From: Halomonas huangheensis
GTDB taxonomy: Bacteria > Pseudomonadota > Gammaproteobacteria > Pseudomonadales > Halomonadaceae
Direction of reading: 5' to 3'
Length of the DNA stretch: 64,000 nt
NCBI RefSeq assembly: GCF_001431725.1
Contig: NZ_CP013106.1
Coordinates: 2,356,001 to 2,420,000, forward strand
How positions within the stretch are numbered: position 1 is the stretch's first letter; every line of letters begins with the position of its first letter. The position numbers were made by a program, and so were the translations under genes. A model generated the notes under the pieces. The model did no database searches. It was not told the DNA's origin and worked only from the letters and a program-made list of their open reading frames with translations. This document shows, in pieces, positions 17,522-28,030 of this stretch.

Positions 17522-18396
17522 TCGCGTTGATACTGGCCGGCTGTGCCAACCAGTCGAGCCATCCACCCTCCAGTGGCCAGGCAATAAGTTCCTCCAGCGC
17601 CAGCATCTCCGGCAACTGGGTCACCATTCAACGTGGTGATACCCTCGGCAGCATCGCTTCACGTGCGGGAGTACCACTTGTGCGTCTGGAACGCTTCAAC
17701 CCCGGAATTGATTCGCGCCATCTCGCGGTCGGACAACGCGTGCTCGTGCCCGGCCAACGGGAACGAGCACCCTCCGGCGGCCCCTACCGCTATCAGGTGC
17801 GAGCAGGCGACACCTATTCATCGATCGCGCGATATTTCAACTCGAATCCGCAACGTATCCAGAACGCCAACCCTGGCGTCAAGGCAACCGACATGCGTGT
17901 TGGACAGCTGATTCAGGTACCGTTGAACAGTACTCGGGCAACGGCTTCCAGCTCTGGTGCGACATCCTCGTCTTCTGCATCAACATCAGCGCAACTGCCT
18001 GACCCGGGGAATGTCCCATCGAAAGCACGCGGCTGGCCCTGGCCACTGGACGACTACCGCATCGTCCGTCGTTACGGTGCTGACTCACGGGGTGTTCTTC
18101 AGCCCATGTTGCTGGCGACCGATGAAGGCGCACAGGCCAAGGCAGTTGCCAATGGGGAAGTGAGCTTTGCCGACAGCATGCGTCAGCTCGGCAAGGTGGT
18201 TATCCTGCACCACAGTGACAACCTGCAGAGTGTCTATGCGCTGTGTGATAGTGTACTGGTCAAGAATGGTCAACAAGTGACGGCCGGCACACCATTATGT
18301 CGTGTGGGGCGTCACAGCAGCACTGGCCGCTACGATCTGCTGTTCGACATGCGCCACGGTGGCAAGCCAATCAACCCCACCACCATACTGCGCTGA
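17464..18396 (+). CDS. LysM-M23 lipoprotein with degenerate peptidase site (NlpD/EnvC-like)
   Basis: Predicted lipoprotein of 310 residues: signal segment and lipobox LILAGC near residue 26, two LysM peptidoglycan-binding domains (about 51-97 and 107-152), a serine-rich linker, and a C-terminal LytM/M23 fold (about 195-305). The usual zinc ligands are missing: the first His of HxxxD is absent, and the HxH site reads LLFDMRHGG. It is therefore probably an amidase activator like NlpD or EnvC rather than an enzyme. It starts inside the acyltransferase gene (58-bp overlap), which suggests coupling. Confidence 0.85.
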   Translation: MAECPVARKGRLTRLAPLVIALILAGCANQSSHPPSSGQAISSSSASISGNWVTIQRGDTLGSIASRAGVPLVRLERFNPGIDSRHLAVGQRVLVPGQRERAPSGGPYRYQVRAGDTYSSIARYFNSNPQRIQNANPGVKATDMRVGQLIQVPLNSTRATASSSGATSSSSASTSAQLPDPGNVPSKARGWPWPLDDYRIVRRYGADSRGVLQPMLLATDEGAQAKAVANGEVSFADSMRQLGKVVILHHSDNLQSVYALCDSVLVKNGQQVTAGTPLCRVGRHSSTGRYDLLFDMRHGGKPINPTTILR

Positions 18397-18427
18397 GCCT
18401 CGTGCTGAGGTAAACCTCCGTTGAGAG

Positions 18428-18461
18428 GACACTGTGATACTCCATCGGGCGTCACAGTGTC
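18428..18461. other. 10-bp inverted repeat before the glycosyltransferase
   Basis: GACACTGTGA at 18428-18437 and its exact complement TCACAGTGTC at 18452-18461, with a 14-nt spacer, 32 bp past the lipoprotein stop. It may be a weak terminator or an operator. It abuts a PhoB-like box. Confidence 0.5.
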
Positions 18462-18470
18462 TTCACACGA

Positions 18471-18488
18471 CTGTCCCGGTCCTGTCAC
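18471..18488 (+). promoter_or_regulatory. PhoB-like box upstream of the glycosyltransferase-PAP2 pair
   Basis: CTGTCCC, a 4-bp spacer GGTC, then CTGTCAC: the 7-4-7 layout of a PhoB box, with the second heptamer matching the consensus fully. A looser third heptamer, TCTTCAC, lies 11 bp upstream at 18460. It is 62 bp before the start codon. No good -10 was seen at the expected distance. Confidence 0.45.
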
Positions 18489-18550
18489 GAACTCCCCCCA
18501 ACCTTGTGTCTGAGGCGGCCATAACAGGCCCGATAGACACGAGGAACTCC

Positions 18551-19711
18551 ATGCAAATCTGTCTGGTCAGCGAAACCTGGTCCCCCGACATCAATGGGGT
18601 TGCGCATACTCTTGGCCGGATCAGCCAGGAACTGCGAGAAATGGGCATTACCTTGCAACTGGTTCGCCCACGTCCCGCTGCGCCTGACGCTCCTGCTGCC
18701 GAAGGAATTGAATCCGAGGTACAGGTACGCGGCATGTCGGTACCAGGCTACAAGGAAGTGCGCATTGGCTGGCCATCAGGACGCGCCATCAAGCGCCTGT
18801 GGAAGCAACAGCGCCCCGATGCGGTATACATCGCTACCGAAGGCCCGTTGGGATGGTCAGCGCTGCGTGCGGCGGAAAGCCTTTCGATTCCCGTGGTCAG
18901 CGGCTGGCACACCAACTTCGACCACTACTGCCATGACTATGGATTCGCCTGGCTCTCTCCGCTGGTGCGTCGTCGCCTGCGACACTTCCACAACCGTTGC
19001 GATGCAACCCTCGTGCCCACGCACCAGCAAGCTGAAGCGTTGACTGAGCACGGATTCGAACGTGTCAGCGTGATGGCACGAGGCATCGAAGGCGACCGTT
19101 TCACTCCAGACAAGCGCGACCAGACTCTGCGAGACAGTTGGGGAGCCAATGTTCATCAGCCGGTAGCACTCTACGTCGGTCGTCTGGCACCGGAAAAGAA
19201 CCTCGACCTGTTGCGCGACACCATGCTCGGCATGCAGCTGGCCCGTCCAGACCTGCGCCTGGTCATCGTTGGTGATGGACCAGGACGAGCCTCGCTACAG
19301 AAAGCCCTGCCGGATGCGGTCTTCACCGGTTTCATCCCGTCCAGCGATCTCCAGGTCCACTATGCCAGTGCCGATATCTTCGTCTTCCCTTCATTATCGG
19401 AAACCTGGGGCAACGTGATACTCGAGGCGATGGCCAGCGGCCTTGCGGTTGTCGCCTACCGGCACGCCGCAGGCAGCGAACTGATCAGCAACGATCTGGA
19501 TGGCATCAGCCTGCCGGCCGATGATCCCCAGGGTTTCCGCCTGGCGGCGGTGGAACTGTGTCAGCAGCAGGCTCGTTACGCGCGCCTGGGTAGAGCAGCA
19601 CGTCAACGAGCACTGGCCTATCGCTGGCCAGCAATTGCCGAAACCTTCCTCAATGCTCATCGCAATGCAAGGGAGTCTCGCCATGCCATCTCGAATCCCG
19701 CAGGTGTTTGA
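18551..19711 (+). CDS. GT4-family glycosyltransferase, SqdX/MgtA-like
   Basis: Retaining GT-B glycosyltransferase of about 386 residues. The N-terminal domain begins MQICLVSETWSPDINGVAHT and contains SGWHTNFDHYCHDYG near 118, typical of the SqdX/mannosyltransferase subgroup that makes glycolipids. The nucleotide-sugar domain has YVGRLAPEKNLDLL near 209 and FVFPSLSETWGNVILEAMAS near 277, with the E-X7-E pair. GAGGA lies 5 nt before this ATG; longer in-frame starts lack support. The last 29 bp overlap a PAP2 phosphatase gene. A PhoB-like box upstream suggests glycolipid synthesis under phosphate limitation; this is inference. Confidence 0.87.
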   Translation: MQICLVSETWSPDINGVAHTLGRISQELREMGITLQLVRPRPAAPDAPAAEGIESEVQVRGMSVPGYKEVRIGWPSGRAIKRLWKQQRPDAVYIATEGPLGWSALRAAESLSIPVVSGWHTNFDHYCHDYGFAWLSPLVRRRLRHFHNRCDATLVPTHQQAEALTEHGFERVSVMARGIEGDRFTPDKRDQTLRDSWGANVHQPVALYVGRLAPEKNLDLLRDTMLGMQLARPDLRLVIVGDGPGRASLQKALPDAVFTGFIPSSDLQVHYASADIFVFPSLSETWGNVILEAMASGLAVVAYRHAAGSELISNDLDGISLPADDPQGFRLAAVELCQQQARYARLGRAARQRALAYRWPAIAETFLNAHRNARESRHAISNPAGV

Positions 19712-20273
19712 TCGTCTCGACATGCTGGAATGGCACCTCTGCCAACGCATGGCCGGGTTGTCTATCCATCGGCCTTGGCTATCGACGCTAAAGATCGCCA
19801 GCAAGGTCGGCGACTGGCCGGTATGGGTAGTGCTGATTCTGGCCCAGCCGGTCATCCACGGGCGTGAGATCGGTATACGCCTGATGCTCGAATACACTCT
19901 CACGGCATTGGCTGCCATTGCGGTCTATAAACTGGTCAAGACGCGACTCTGCCGTGAACGCCCATTCATTACCTTCGGCAAGAGCATCATGTGCAATGAG
20001 CCGGCGAGGGATCGCTACAGCTTCCCCAGTGGCCACACCATGCATGCGGTGATGTTCTGTGTGCTGGTAGCAACCCACGCCCCGGCGCTTCTTCCCTGGC
20101 TGGTACCGCTGGCCATACTGATCGCGATCTCTCGTGTCGGTCTTGGTCTGCACTATATCAGCGACGTGGTTGCCGGCGGAGTGCTTGGCTATGGCTTTGC
20201 TGCCGCCAGCCTGACGCTCTCAACAACAACAGCGCTGCTCGTTGAAGAGACACTACTCAGCGCCGCGTCTTGA
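19683..20273 (+). CDS. PAP2-family membrane phosphatase
   Basis: Integral-membrane phosphatase of the phosphatidic acid phosphatase type 2 family, 196 residues with about five membrane segments. The three active-site motifs are complete: KTRLCRERP near 95, PSGHT near 118, and SRVGLGLHYISDV near 157. GGGAG lies 7 nt before the ATG, which is within the end of the glycosyltransferase gene, so the two are coupled. It may dephosphorylate phosphatidate to diacylglycerol, the acceptor a glycolipid-forming glycosyltransferase needs, or undecaprenyl or PGP lipids; the sequence does not decide. Confidence 0.9.
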   Translation: MPSRIPQVFDRLDMLEWHLCQRMAGLSIHRPWLSTLKIASKVGDWPVWVVLILAQPVIHGREIGIRLMLEYTLTALAAIAVYKLVKTRLCRERPFITFGKSIMCNEPARDRYSFPSGHTMHAVMFCVLVATHAPALLPWLVPLAILIAISRVGLGLHYISDVVAGGVLGYGFAAASLTLSTTTALLVEETLLSAAS

Positions 20274-20315
20274 ATCATTTGTCGCTGGGCAGAGTAACGC
20301 CAGACGTGACATGCT

Positions 20316-20933
20316 GTGATCATGACTCCACGACCTTCACTGCCCGGCAAGTGTGTGCTTGACTCTCCGCCCCTCCACTATCTTGCCGACTTCCTGCCTT
20401 CAGCACAGGCCGACCAATTGCTGAACAGGCTGGGCCTGGAACTCGACTGGCAAACACCAGAAGTCCGAGTCCACGGACGACTTCACCCGATCCCTCGTCA
20501 GCAGGTGTGGATGGGGGATCACGCCTACCGCTATTCTGGTCAGCGATTTCAACCCTGCGCCTGGCACCCACTCGCCGATAAACTACGCCAGCGAATCGAA
20601 CAGCATCTCGTCACCGCGCAACCCGGGCATTGGACCTTCAATAGCCTACTCCTCAATCGTTATCAGCATGGGGAGCAGCGTATGGGCTGGCATAGCGACA
20701 ACGAAACGGAGCTCGGCGAGCATCCCTGTATCGCCTCGGTCAGCCTGGGCGCCGCACGCCCACTACGCTTTCGCTGGAAGGACCGCTCGCACGCGTCATT
20801 CAACGTCTGGCTCGAACACGGCAGCCTGCTACTGATGGGCCCCGGAGTACAGCAACAGCTCGAACACGCGCTGCTGCCGCGACGCAGTGATGGCGAGCGA
20901 ATCAATCTGACGTATCGGTGGGTCAAGACGTAA
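20316..20933 (+). CDS. alkB: AlkB-like 2-oxoglutarate/Fe(II) DNA repair dioxygenase
   Basis: Dioxygenase that removes alkyl groups from DNA bases, about 205 residues, of the short ALKBH2/3-like bacterial type. The iron ligands are in GWHSDNE (HxD) and EHALLPR, and the 2-oxoglutarate and substrate arginines are in RINLTYRW near the C-terminus. NSLLLNRYQHGEQRMGWHSD matches the family core. The start is GTG at 20316 or ATG at 20322; neither has a ribosome site. A heptamer repeat begins at the base after the stop codon. Confidence 0.9.
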   Translation: MIMTPRPSLPGKCVLDSPPLHYLADFLPSAQADQLLNRLGLELDWQTPEVRVHGRLHPIPRQQVWMGDHAYRYSGQRFQPCAWHPLADKLRQRIEQHLVTAQPGHWTFNSLLLNRYQHGEQRMGWHSDNETELGEHPCIASVSLGAARPLRFRWKDRSHASFNVWLEHGSLLLMGPGVQQQLEHALLPRRSDGERINLTYRWVKT

Positions 20934-20968
20934 GAGAGAAGAGAGAAGAGAGAAGAGAGAAGAGAGAA
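20934..20968 (+). repeat. Heptanucleotide repeat GAGAGAA x5 directly after the alkB stop
   Basis: Five perfect head-to-tail copies of GAGAGAA. The first base of the array is the first base after the TAA stop of alkB. Confidence 0.98.
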
Positions 20969-21214
20969 TCTCAAGCGACGAATGACACGTTGTCAAAGCC
21001 CGGGAAGCCAGCCTTTCAGTTCCAGATTGACAGCAACATGCTGTTCATCTTGCAGCTACTTTGAGTTCGAAGGTCGGGCCTCTTTCCTTCTTCCCTCTTG
21101 TTTCTCGATACCAACAAACAGCGCGGCACCAATGGCACCACGCTGCAGATTCTCAAGATAACGGTATAAAGAGATACGTGGCACAGCGGCTCTATCGCCG
21201 TCCCTAGCCTCGAC
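20969..21214. other. Gap between convergent alkB and gcvT
   Basis: No gene, clear terminator or promoter was seen. A pyrimidine-rich stretch lies around 21080-21105. Together with the two flanking repeats the gap is 303 bp. Confidence 0.5.
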
Positions 21215-21247
21215 AGCCCCTTGGCCGCGATAGCCCTTAGCCGCGAT
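21215..21247 (-). repeat. Imperfect 16/17-bp tandem duplication spanning the gcvT stop codon
   Basis: AGCCCCTTGGCCGCGAT (21215-21231) is followed by AGCCCTTAGCCGCGAT (21232-21247). The copies differ by one inserted base and one substitution. The gcvT stop (21237-21239) lies in the second copy. Confidence 0.85.
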
Positions 21248-22361
21248 GGTATCCAGGGGTTATGACCGGCATCTTGCTGACTGTCATCGGCAAACGTTTG
21301 CCACGTACTTCAGCAAATACGGTATTACCGATCTCGGCCTGATCGATGCTGACATATGCCATCGCGACGGGTTTGCCAACGCTGGGGCCAAAGCCACCCG
21401 AGGTTACCGTTCCGATATGCTCACCACTCTCATTGTAGAGCTCGGCTCCTTCACGCACTGGCGCACGCCCTTCGGCGAGCAGCCCCACACGCTTGCGTTG
21501 GTGATCCTTCTTCTCGATCTGATGGAGCACCACATCGGCGCCAGGGAATCCTCCCGCACGATCGCCACCACGACGACGAGGTTTGCCGATGGCCCATATC
21601 AATCCGGCTTCGACAGGCGTGGTGCTGGTATCAATATCGTGGCCGTAGAGACACAGACCCGCTTCCAGGCGCAGCGAGTCCCGTGCGCCAAGACCAATCG
21701 CCTCGACTTCCTCCTCCGCCAGCAACAGACGCGCCAGCTGTTCGGTCTGCTCTGCCGCCACCGAGATTTCGAAGCCATCCTCGCCGGTGTAGCCACTGCG
21801 GCTCACCCACACCGGAATCCCGGCAATCTCGAAGCGAGCGTGCTGCATGAATACCAGCTTGCAGGCTTCCGGGCACAGACGCTCCATGACCGCCGCCGTT
21901 TTCGGTCCCTGGATAGCCAGCAGACCACGATCAAGCTCTTCGACATCATGCTCGGGCAAGCCACGGCGCAGATGCGCCAGATCCTGGTCACGACAGGCAG
22001 CATTGACTACCAGATATAGGTGATCGCCCGCATTGACCGTCATCAGGTCGTCGAGAATACCGCCGTCTTCACTGGTAAACAGGCCATAGCGTTGCATGCC
22101 TACCGGGAGATCAGCCAGATCCGCTGGCACCAGCGTTTCCAGTGCGCCCAACGCCCCTTCTCCATGGATCAGGATCTGCGCCATGTGCGAGACGTCAAAC
22201 AAGCCACAAGCAGCGCGGGTGTGCTCATGCTCCTTCTTGACCCCAAGCGGATACTGCACAGGCATATCATAACCGGCAAAAGGCACCAGCTTCGCGCCCA
22301 ACTCCTCGTGCAGCGCGTGAAGTGGTGTGGTCTTGAGTTCTGTCATGGCGAATTCACTCAT
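21237..22361 (-). CDS. gcvT: Aminomethyltransferase (glycine cleavage T protein)
   Basis: T protein of the glycine cleavage complex: moves the methylene group from lipoylated GcvH to tetrahydrofolate and releases ammonia. 374 residues, normal length. Family motifs include PFAGYDMPVQYPLG near 27, FDVSHMAQI near 55, SRSGYTGEDGFEI near 190 and LGARDSLRLEAGLCLYGHD near 225. The ATG at 22361 lacks a clear ribosome site; ATG at 22346 (MTELKT) is possible. It is separated from gcvH-gcvP by a symporter gene and faces the other way, unlike the usual gcvTHP operon. Confidence 0.95.
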   Translation of the reverse strand: MSEFAMTELKTTPLHALHEELGAKLVPFAGYDMPVQYPLGVKKEHEHTRAACGLFDVSHMAQILIHGEGALGALETLVPADLADLPVGMQRYGLFTSEDGGILDDLMTVNAGDHLYLVVNAACRDQDLAHLRRGLPEHDVEELDRGLLAIQGPKTAAVMERLCPEACKLVFMQHARFEIAGIPVWVSRSGYTGEDGFEISVAAEQTEQLARLLLAEEEVEAIGLGARDSLRLEAGLCLYGHDIDTSTTPVEAGLIWAIGKPRRRGGDRAGGFPGADVVLHQIEKKDHQRKRVGLLAEGRAPVREGAELYNESGEHIGTVTSGGFGPSVGKPVAMAYVSIDQAEIGNTVFAEVRGKRLPMTVSKMPVITPGYHRG

Positions 22362-22390
22362 CTATCGTTGAAGAACCGGCCTGTTGCGAA

Positions 22391-22412
22391 GAGGCGCCCC
22401 GCAGGGCGCCTC
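22391..22412 (-). terminator. Hairpin between the symporter gene and gcvT
   Basis: Nine perfect pairs, GAGGCGCCC/GGGCGCCTC, with a 4-nt loop, followed on the minus strand by TTCGC. It could end the symporter transcript or act as an attenuator before gcvT. The T-run is poor. Confidence 0.45.
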
Positions 22413-22427
22413 GAAAAGCCAGCAGGC

Positions 22428-23816
22428 TCAGGATTTACCGTGACCCAGGTCTTCGCCGGGCAAGATATCCTTACCGTCGAAGTAATCCCTGGTCAGTTTA
22501 AACACCACCGGCGACAGCAGCGCCAGGGCAATCAAGTTGGGAATGGCCATCATGGCGTTGAAGGTATCGGCCATCAGCCAGATGAAGTTCAGCTTGGCCA
22601 GAGCACCCACTGGCACCGCGATCACAAACAGAATGCGGTAAGGCATGATCGAACGGGTACCGAACAGGAACTGGCAGCACTTCTCACCGTAGAATGACCA
22701 ACCAAGGATGGTCGTAAAGGCAAATACCGCCAGCGCAATCGCGACAATGGCATCACCCGACGTACCGGCCAACGCATGGCTGAAGGATTGCGCAGTCAAC
22801 GCCGCACCCTGCACCCCTTGTTCCCAGATCGGAGATGTCAGGATCACCAGCGCAGTGATCGAGCACACCACGATGGTATCGATGAACGTACCCAGCATGG
22901 CAATCAGACCCTGACGGACCGGGTTCTTTGTCTGCGCGGCAGCATGGGCAATAGGAGCACTACCCAGCCCTGCCTCGTTGGAGAAGATACCGCGCGCGAC
23001 ACCGAAACGAATGGCAGCCATCACCGCGGCACCGGCAAATCCACCAGCGGCGGCATGCGGGTTGAAGGCGTAGTAGAAGATACTGCTGAATGCCGCACCA
23101 ATTTGATCAGCATTGGCAATCAGAGCGATGACACCCGCTACGATATAGGCGATACCCATGATCGGCACAAGCTTACCGGCCACCTTGGCGATACGCTTGA
23201 TACCACCCAGAATCACCGCACCAGCGAGTACCATCATCACCACACCGGTGACCCAGGGGGCGATACCGAAGCTGGACTGCAACGCATCTGCCACCGAGTT
23301 GGCCTGTACCGTGTTACCGATACCAAAGGCAGCTATGCCACCAAAGAAGGCAAAAGCCACGCCCAGCCAGAGCCATTTACGCCCCAGGCCATTCTTGATG
23401 TAGAACATCGGGCCACCGATGTGATTGCCATTGCTGTCGGTCTCGCGATAGCGCACCGCCAGCACCGCCTCGGCAAATTTGGTCGCCATACCTACCAGTG
23501 CGGTAATCCACATCCAGAACACAGCACCTGGGCCACCCAACGCAATGGCAGTCGCCACGCCCGCGATGTTACCGGTACCGATGGTGGCAGAGAGTGCTGT
23601 CATCAAAGCGTTGAATGGAGAAACCTCACCATCCTTGGCATCGCCTTTGCTGTCGCGTCCCGCCCACATCAGTTTGAAGCCGGTACCCAGCTTGCGGATC
23701 GGCATCAGCTTGAGCCCCGCCTGAAGGTAGATGCCCACCCCCAGCAACAGGACCAGCATGATGGGTCCCCACACCACTCCATTGATGGAGGTGAAGATAT
23801 TGTTGAGTGCTTCCAC
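22428..23816 (-). CDS. Sodium:alanine/glycine symporter (AGCS family)
   Basis: Inner-membrane amino-acid:sodium symporter with about 10-11 membrane segments, 462 residues. Family hallmarks are ATIGTGNIAGVATAIALGGPG near 80, GGPMFYIKNGLG near 135 and FSNEAGLGSAPIAHAAAQTK near 285. The start is a GTG with AGGGAG 6 nt upstream; longer frames to 23867 lack such a site. It lies 66 bp upstream of gcvT on the same strand and is divergent from gcvH-gcvP, so glycine is the likely substrate and cleavage its fate. Related genes in Vibrio are riboswitch-controlled; no such element was recognised here. Confidence 0.92.
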   Translation of the reverse strand: MEALNNIFTSINGVVWGPIMLVLLLGVGIYLQAGLKLMPIRKLGTGFKLMWAGRDSKGDAKDGEVSPFNALMTALSATIGTGNIAGVATAIALGGPGAVFWMWITALVGMATKFAEAVLAVRYRETDSNGNHIGGPMFYIKNGLGRKWLWLGVAFAFFGGIAAFGIGNTVQANSVADALQSSFGIAPWVTGVVMMVLAGAVILGGIKRIAKVAGKLVPIMGIAYIVAGVIALIANADQIGAAFSSIFYYAFNPHAAAGGFAGAAVMAAIRFGVARGIFSNEAGLGSAPIAHAAAQTKNPVRQGLIAMLGTFIDTIVVCSITALVILTSPIWEQGVQGAALTAQSFSHALAGTSGDAIVAIALAVFAFTTILGWSFYGEKCCQFLFGTRSIMPYRILFVIAVPVGALAKLNFIWLMADTFNAMMAIPNLIALALLSPVVFKLTRDYFDGKDILPGEDLGHGKS

Positions 23817-24402
23817 GGAAGTCTCCCTATGCAAGGCAATTATTTTTATGTACTGCCGATCCATCAAGGCGATCCATACAGATCGTGCGAATCAATGCGT
23901 CAGCCTCAACGAATACCGATTCCCCTGGTGCAGAGTCGACAGTACGAACCCGCCTACGATAGCGGATAGAGGCGAATTCGCACCAGCAGCAATAATCCAC
24001 GCTGACACCACGCTACGCTGTGCGCCGTGTTTCCAGAATTTTCTTATTGGAAACTCAGGATACTCTAATGCGTGACTCTCTACGGTACAATCCCTCTCTC
24101 ACTCAACGAGCCACTGTCGCTCATAGACACCCCACAGCCGCTGCGGGAATAGCTGTCCAATGACAGATACCAGCGAGGAGACGACAGAACGGTGCCGGAT
24201 ACAGCCGGATATCCCCTTTCCATCTTGCAGTGACTACTATTGCTACTGGACGCCACGCGCCTGTCGTTCCAATCTACAGCAGAGGATTTCGGTGGTTCCC
24301 GAATTCTTCAGGAACACTTATTGATACAGAGACTCGCAAAACGCCTTCGTTGGCGTTAGCATGCGCAACATCGGAAAACCAATTTTCGTATAGGAAATCG
24401 TG
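23817..24402. other. Divergent promoter region between the symporter gene and gcvH
   Basis: 586 bp without a convincing gene. It holds a 10-bp palindrome GCGAATTCGC (23972-23981), an inverted pair GTTTCC/GGAAAC (24029-24034, 24049-24054), GTTCC/GGAAC near 24294-24315, and a hairpin AACGCC/GGCGTT at 24340-24357 in the presumed gcvH leader. TATAGG just before gcvH may be a -10. A glycine riboswitch was looked for on both strands; the conserved GGAGAG/ACCG/CAGG cores were not found in order. Confidence 0.55.
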
Positions 24403-24795
24403 ATGAGCTCTATCCCCGCCAACCTGCGCTACACCGACAGCCACGAGTGGATCCTGGACAACGGAGACGGCACCGTGACCATCGGCATTACCGACCATGC
24501 CCAGGAAGCTCTGGGCGACGTGGTCTTCGTCGAACTTCCCGAAGTCGGCAGTGCTCTTGCACGTGGCGATGAATTCGGCGTCATCGAATCGGTCAAGGCC
24601 GCCTCCGACCTCTACGCTCCTGTCGACGGCGAAGTCGTCGAGATCAACAACGAGCTGGAAGATTCACCGGAGACCGTCAACGATGCGCCCTATGAAGACG
24701 GCTGGATCATGAAAGTGCGCCTCGAAGACAAGAGTGTCCTCGAGAACCTACTCGATGCAGACGGCTATCAGGCCATCATCGACGCCGAGGGTTAA
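24403..24795 (+). CDS. gcvH: Glycine cleavage system H protein
   Basis: Lipoyl carrier of the glycine cleavage complex, 130 residues. The lipoylated lysine is in FGVIESVKAASDLYAPVDGE near 62. The opening IPANLRYTDSHEW and the middle ITDHAQEALGDVVFVELP are diagnostic. AGGA at 24392 is 7 nt before ATG 24403; the GTG at 24400 in frame is less likely. gcvP follows after 208 bp. Confidence 0.96.
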   Translation: MSSIPANLRYTDSHEWILDNGDGTVTIGITDHAQEALGDVVFVELPEVGSALARGDEFGVIESVKAASDLYAPVDGEVVEINNELEDSPETVNDAPYEDGWIMKVRLEDKSVLENLLDADGYQAIIDAEG

Positions 24796-24832
24796 CCCTC
24801 AATTCCATCTGTCTGACGGATGGATGAGCTGT

Positions 24833-24855
24833 CTGCCTGCCTTATCAGCAGGCAG
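24833..24855 (+). other. Hairpin between gcvH and gcvP
   Basis: CTGCCTGC/GCAGGCAG with a 7-nt loop, without a T-run. It may stabilise the gcvH transcript or reduce read-through into gcvP. Confidence 0.5.
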
Positions 24856-24885
24856 CGGCTCTTCAACGCTCCATGCACTGTGACT

Positions 24886-24960
24886 ACCCGCGCACTGCAA
24901 TTACCCGCAAGCTATGCGATGCCCCGCAAACCATGCGTTGACCCGCACAGCATGCGCCTT
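24886..24960 (+). repeat. Degenerate 17-20-bp tandem repeat upstream of gcvP
   Basis: Four units, each opening (A/C)CCCGC and the last three containing ATGCG: 24886-24902, 24903-24921, 24922-24940 and 24941-24960. Units two and three are 19 bp. The array ends 43 bp before the gcvP start. Confidence 0.85.
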
Positions 24961-25003
24961 GTTCACCATTGGGCTGTTGCCCACCACGCTACCAGGGTGT
25001 TCC

Positions 25004-27898
<2,895 letters not shown>

Positions 27899-27923
27899 CC
27901 TGCAGTCAAGTATGTACTCGATT

Positions 27924-27947
27924 GACACCCCGCTGCGGCGGGGTGTC
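27924..27947 (+). terminator. Terminator after gcvP
   Basis: Ten perfect pairs, GACACCCCGC/GCGGGGTGTC, with a TGCG loop, followed by ATCGTTTC, 26 bp past the stop codon. Confidence 0.75.
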
Positions 27948-27962
27948 ATCGTTTCAGGTGCT

Positions 27963-28027
27963 GGAATAGTTGGCGGGAATAGTTGGCGGGAATAGTTGGC
28001 TGGAATAGTCATCTGGAATAGTCGGCT
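27963..28027 (+). repeat. 13-bp tandem repeat x5 beside the 3' end of a LysR gene
   Basis: Five head-to-tail 13-mers: GGAATAGTTGGCG twice (identical), then GGAATAGTTGGCT, GGAATAGTCATCT and GGAATAGTCGGCT. The array ends 3 bp from the stop codon of the minus-strand LysR gene. Confidence 0.95.
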
Positions 28028-28030
28028 GAC

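Noticed and set aside
20934..20968. CRISPR-like array
   Set aside because: This and the other arrays are head-to-tail repeats without spacers, and no cas gene is present.
22776..23969. A 397-codon plus-strand frame opposite the AGCS symporter
   Set aside because: Antisense shadow of a membrane protein; rich in His/Thr/Arg with no hydrophobic pattern.
23817..24402. Glycine riboswitch in front of the symporter or gcvH
   Set aside because: GGAAACTC occurs at 24049, but the other conserved core elements are not in order on either strand. A covariance-model search would settle it.
24914..25003. Longer gcvP start giving a 30-residue signal-like N-terminus
   Set aside because: GcvP is cytoplasmic; the extension is encoded by the tandem repeat and lacks a ribosome site.
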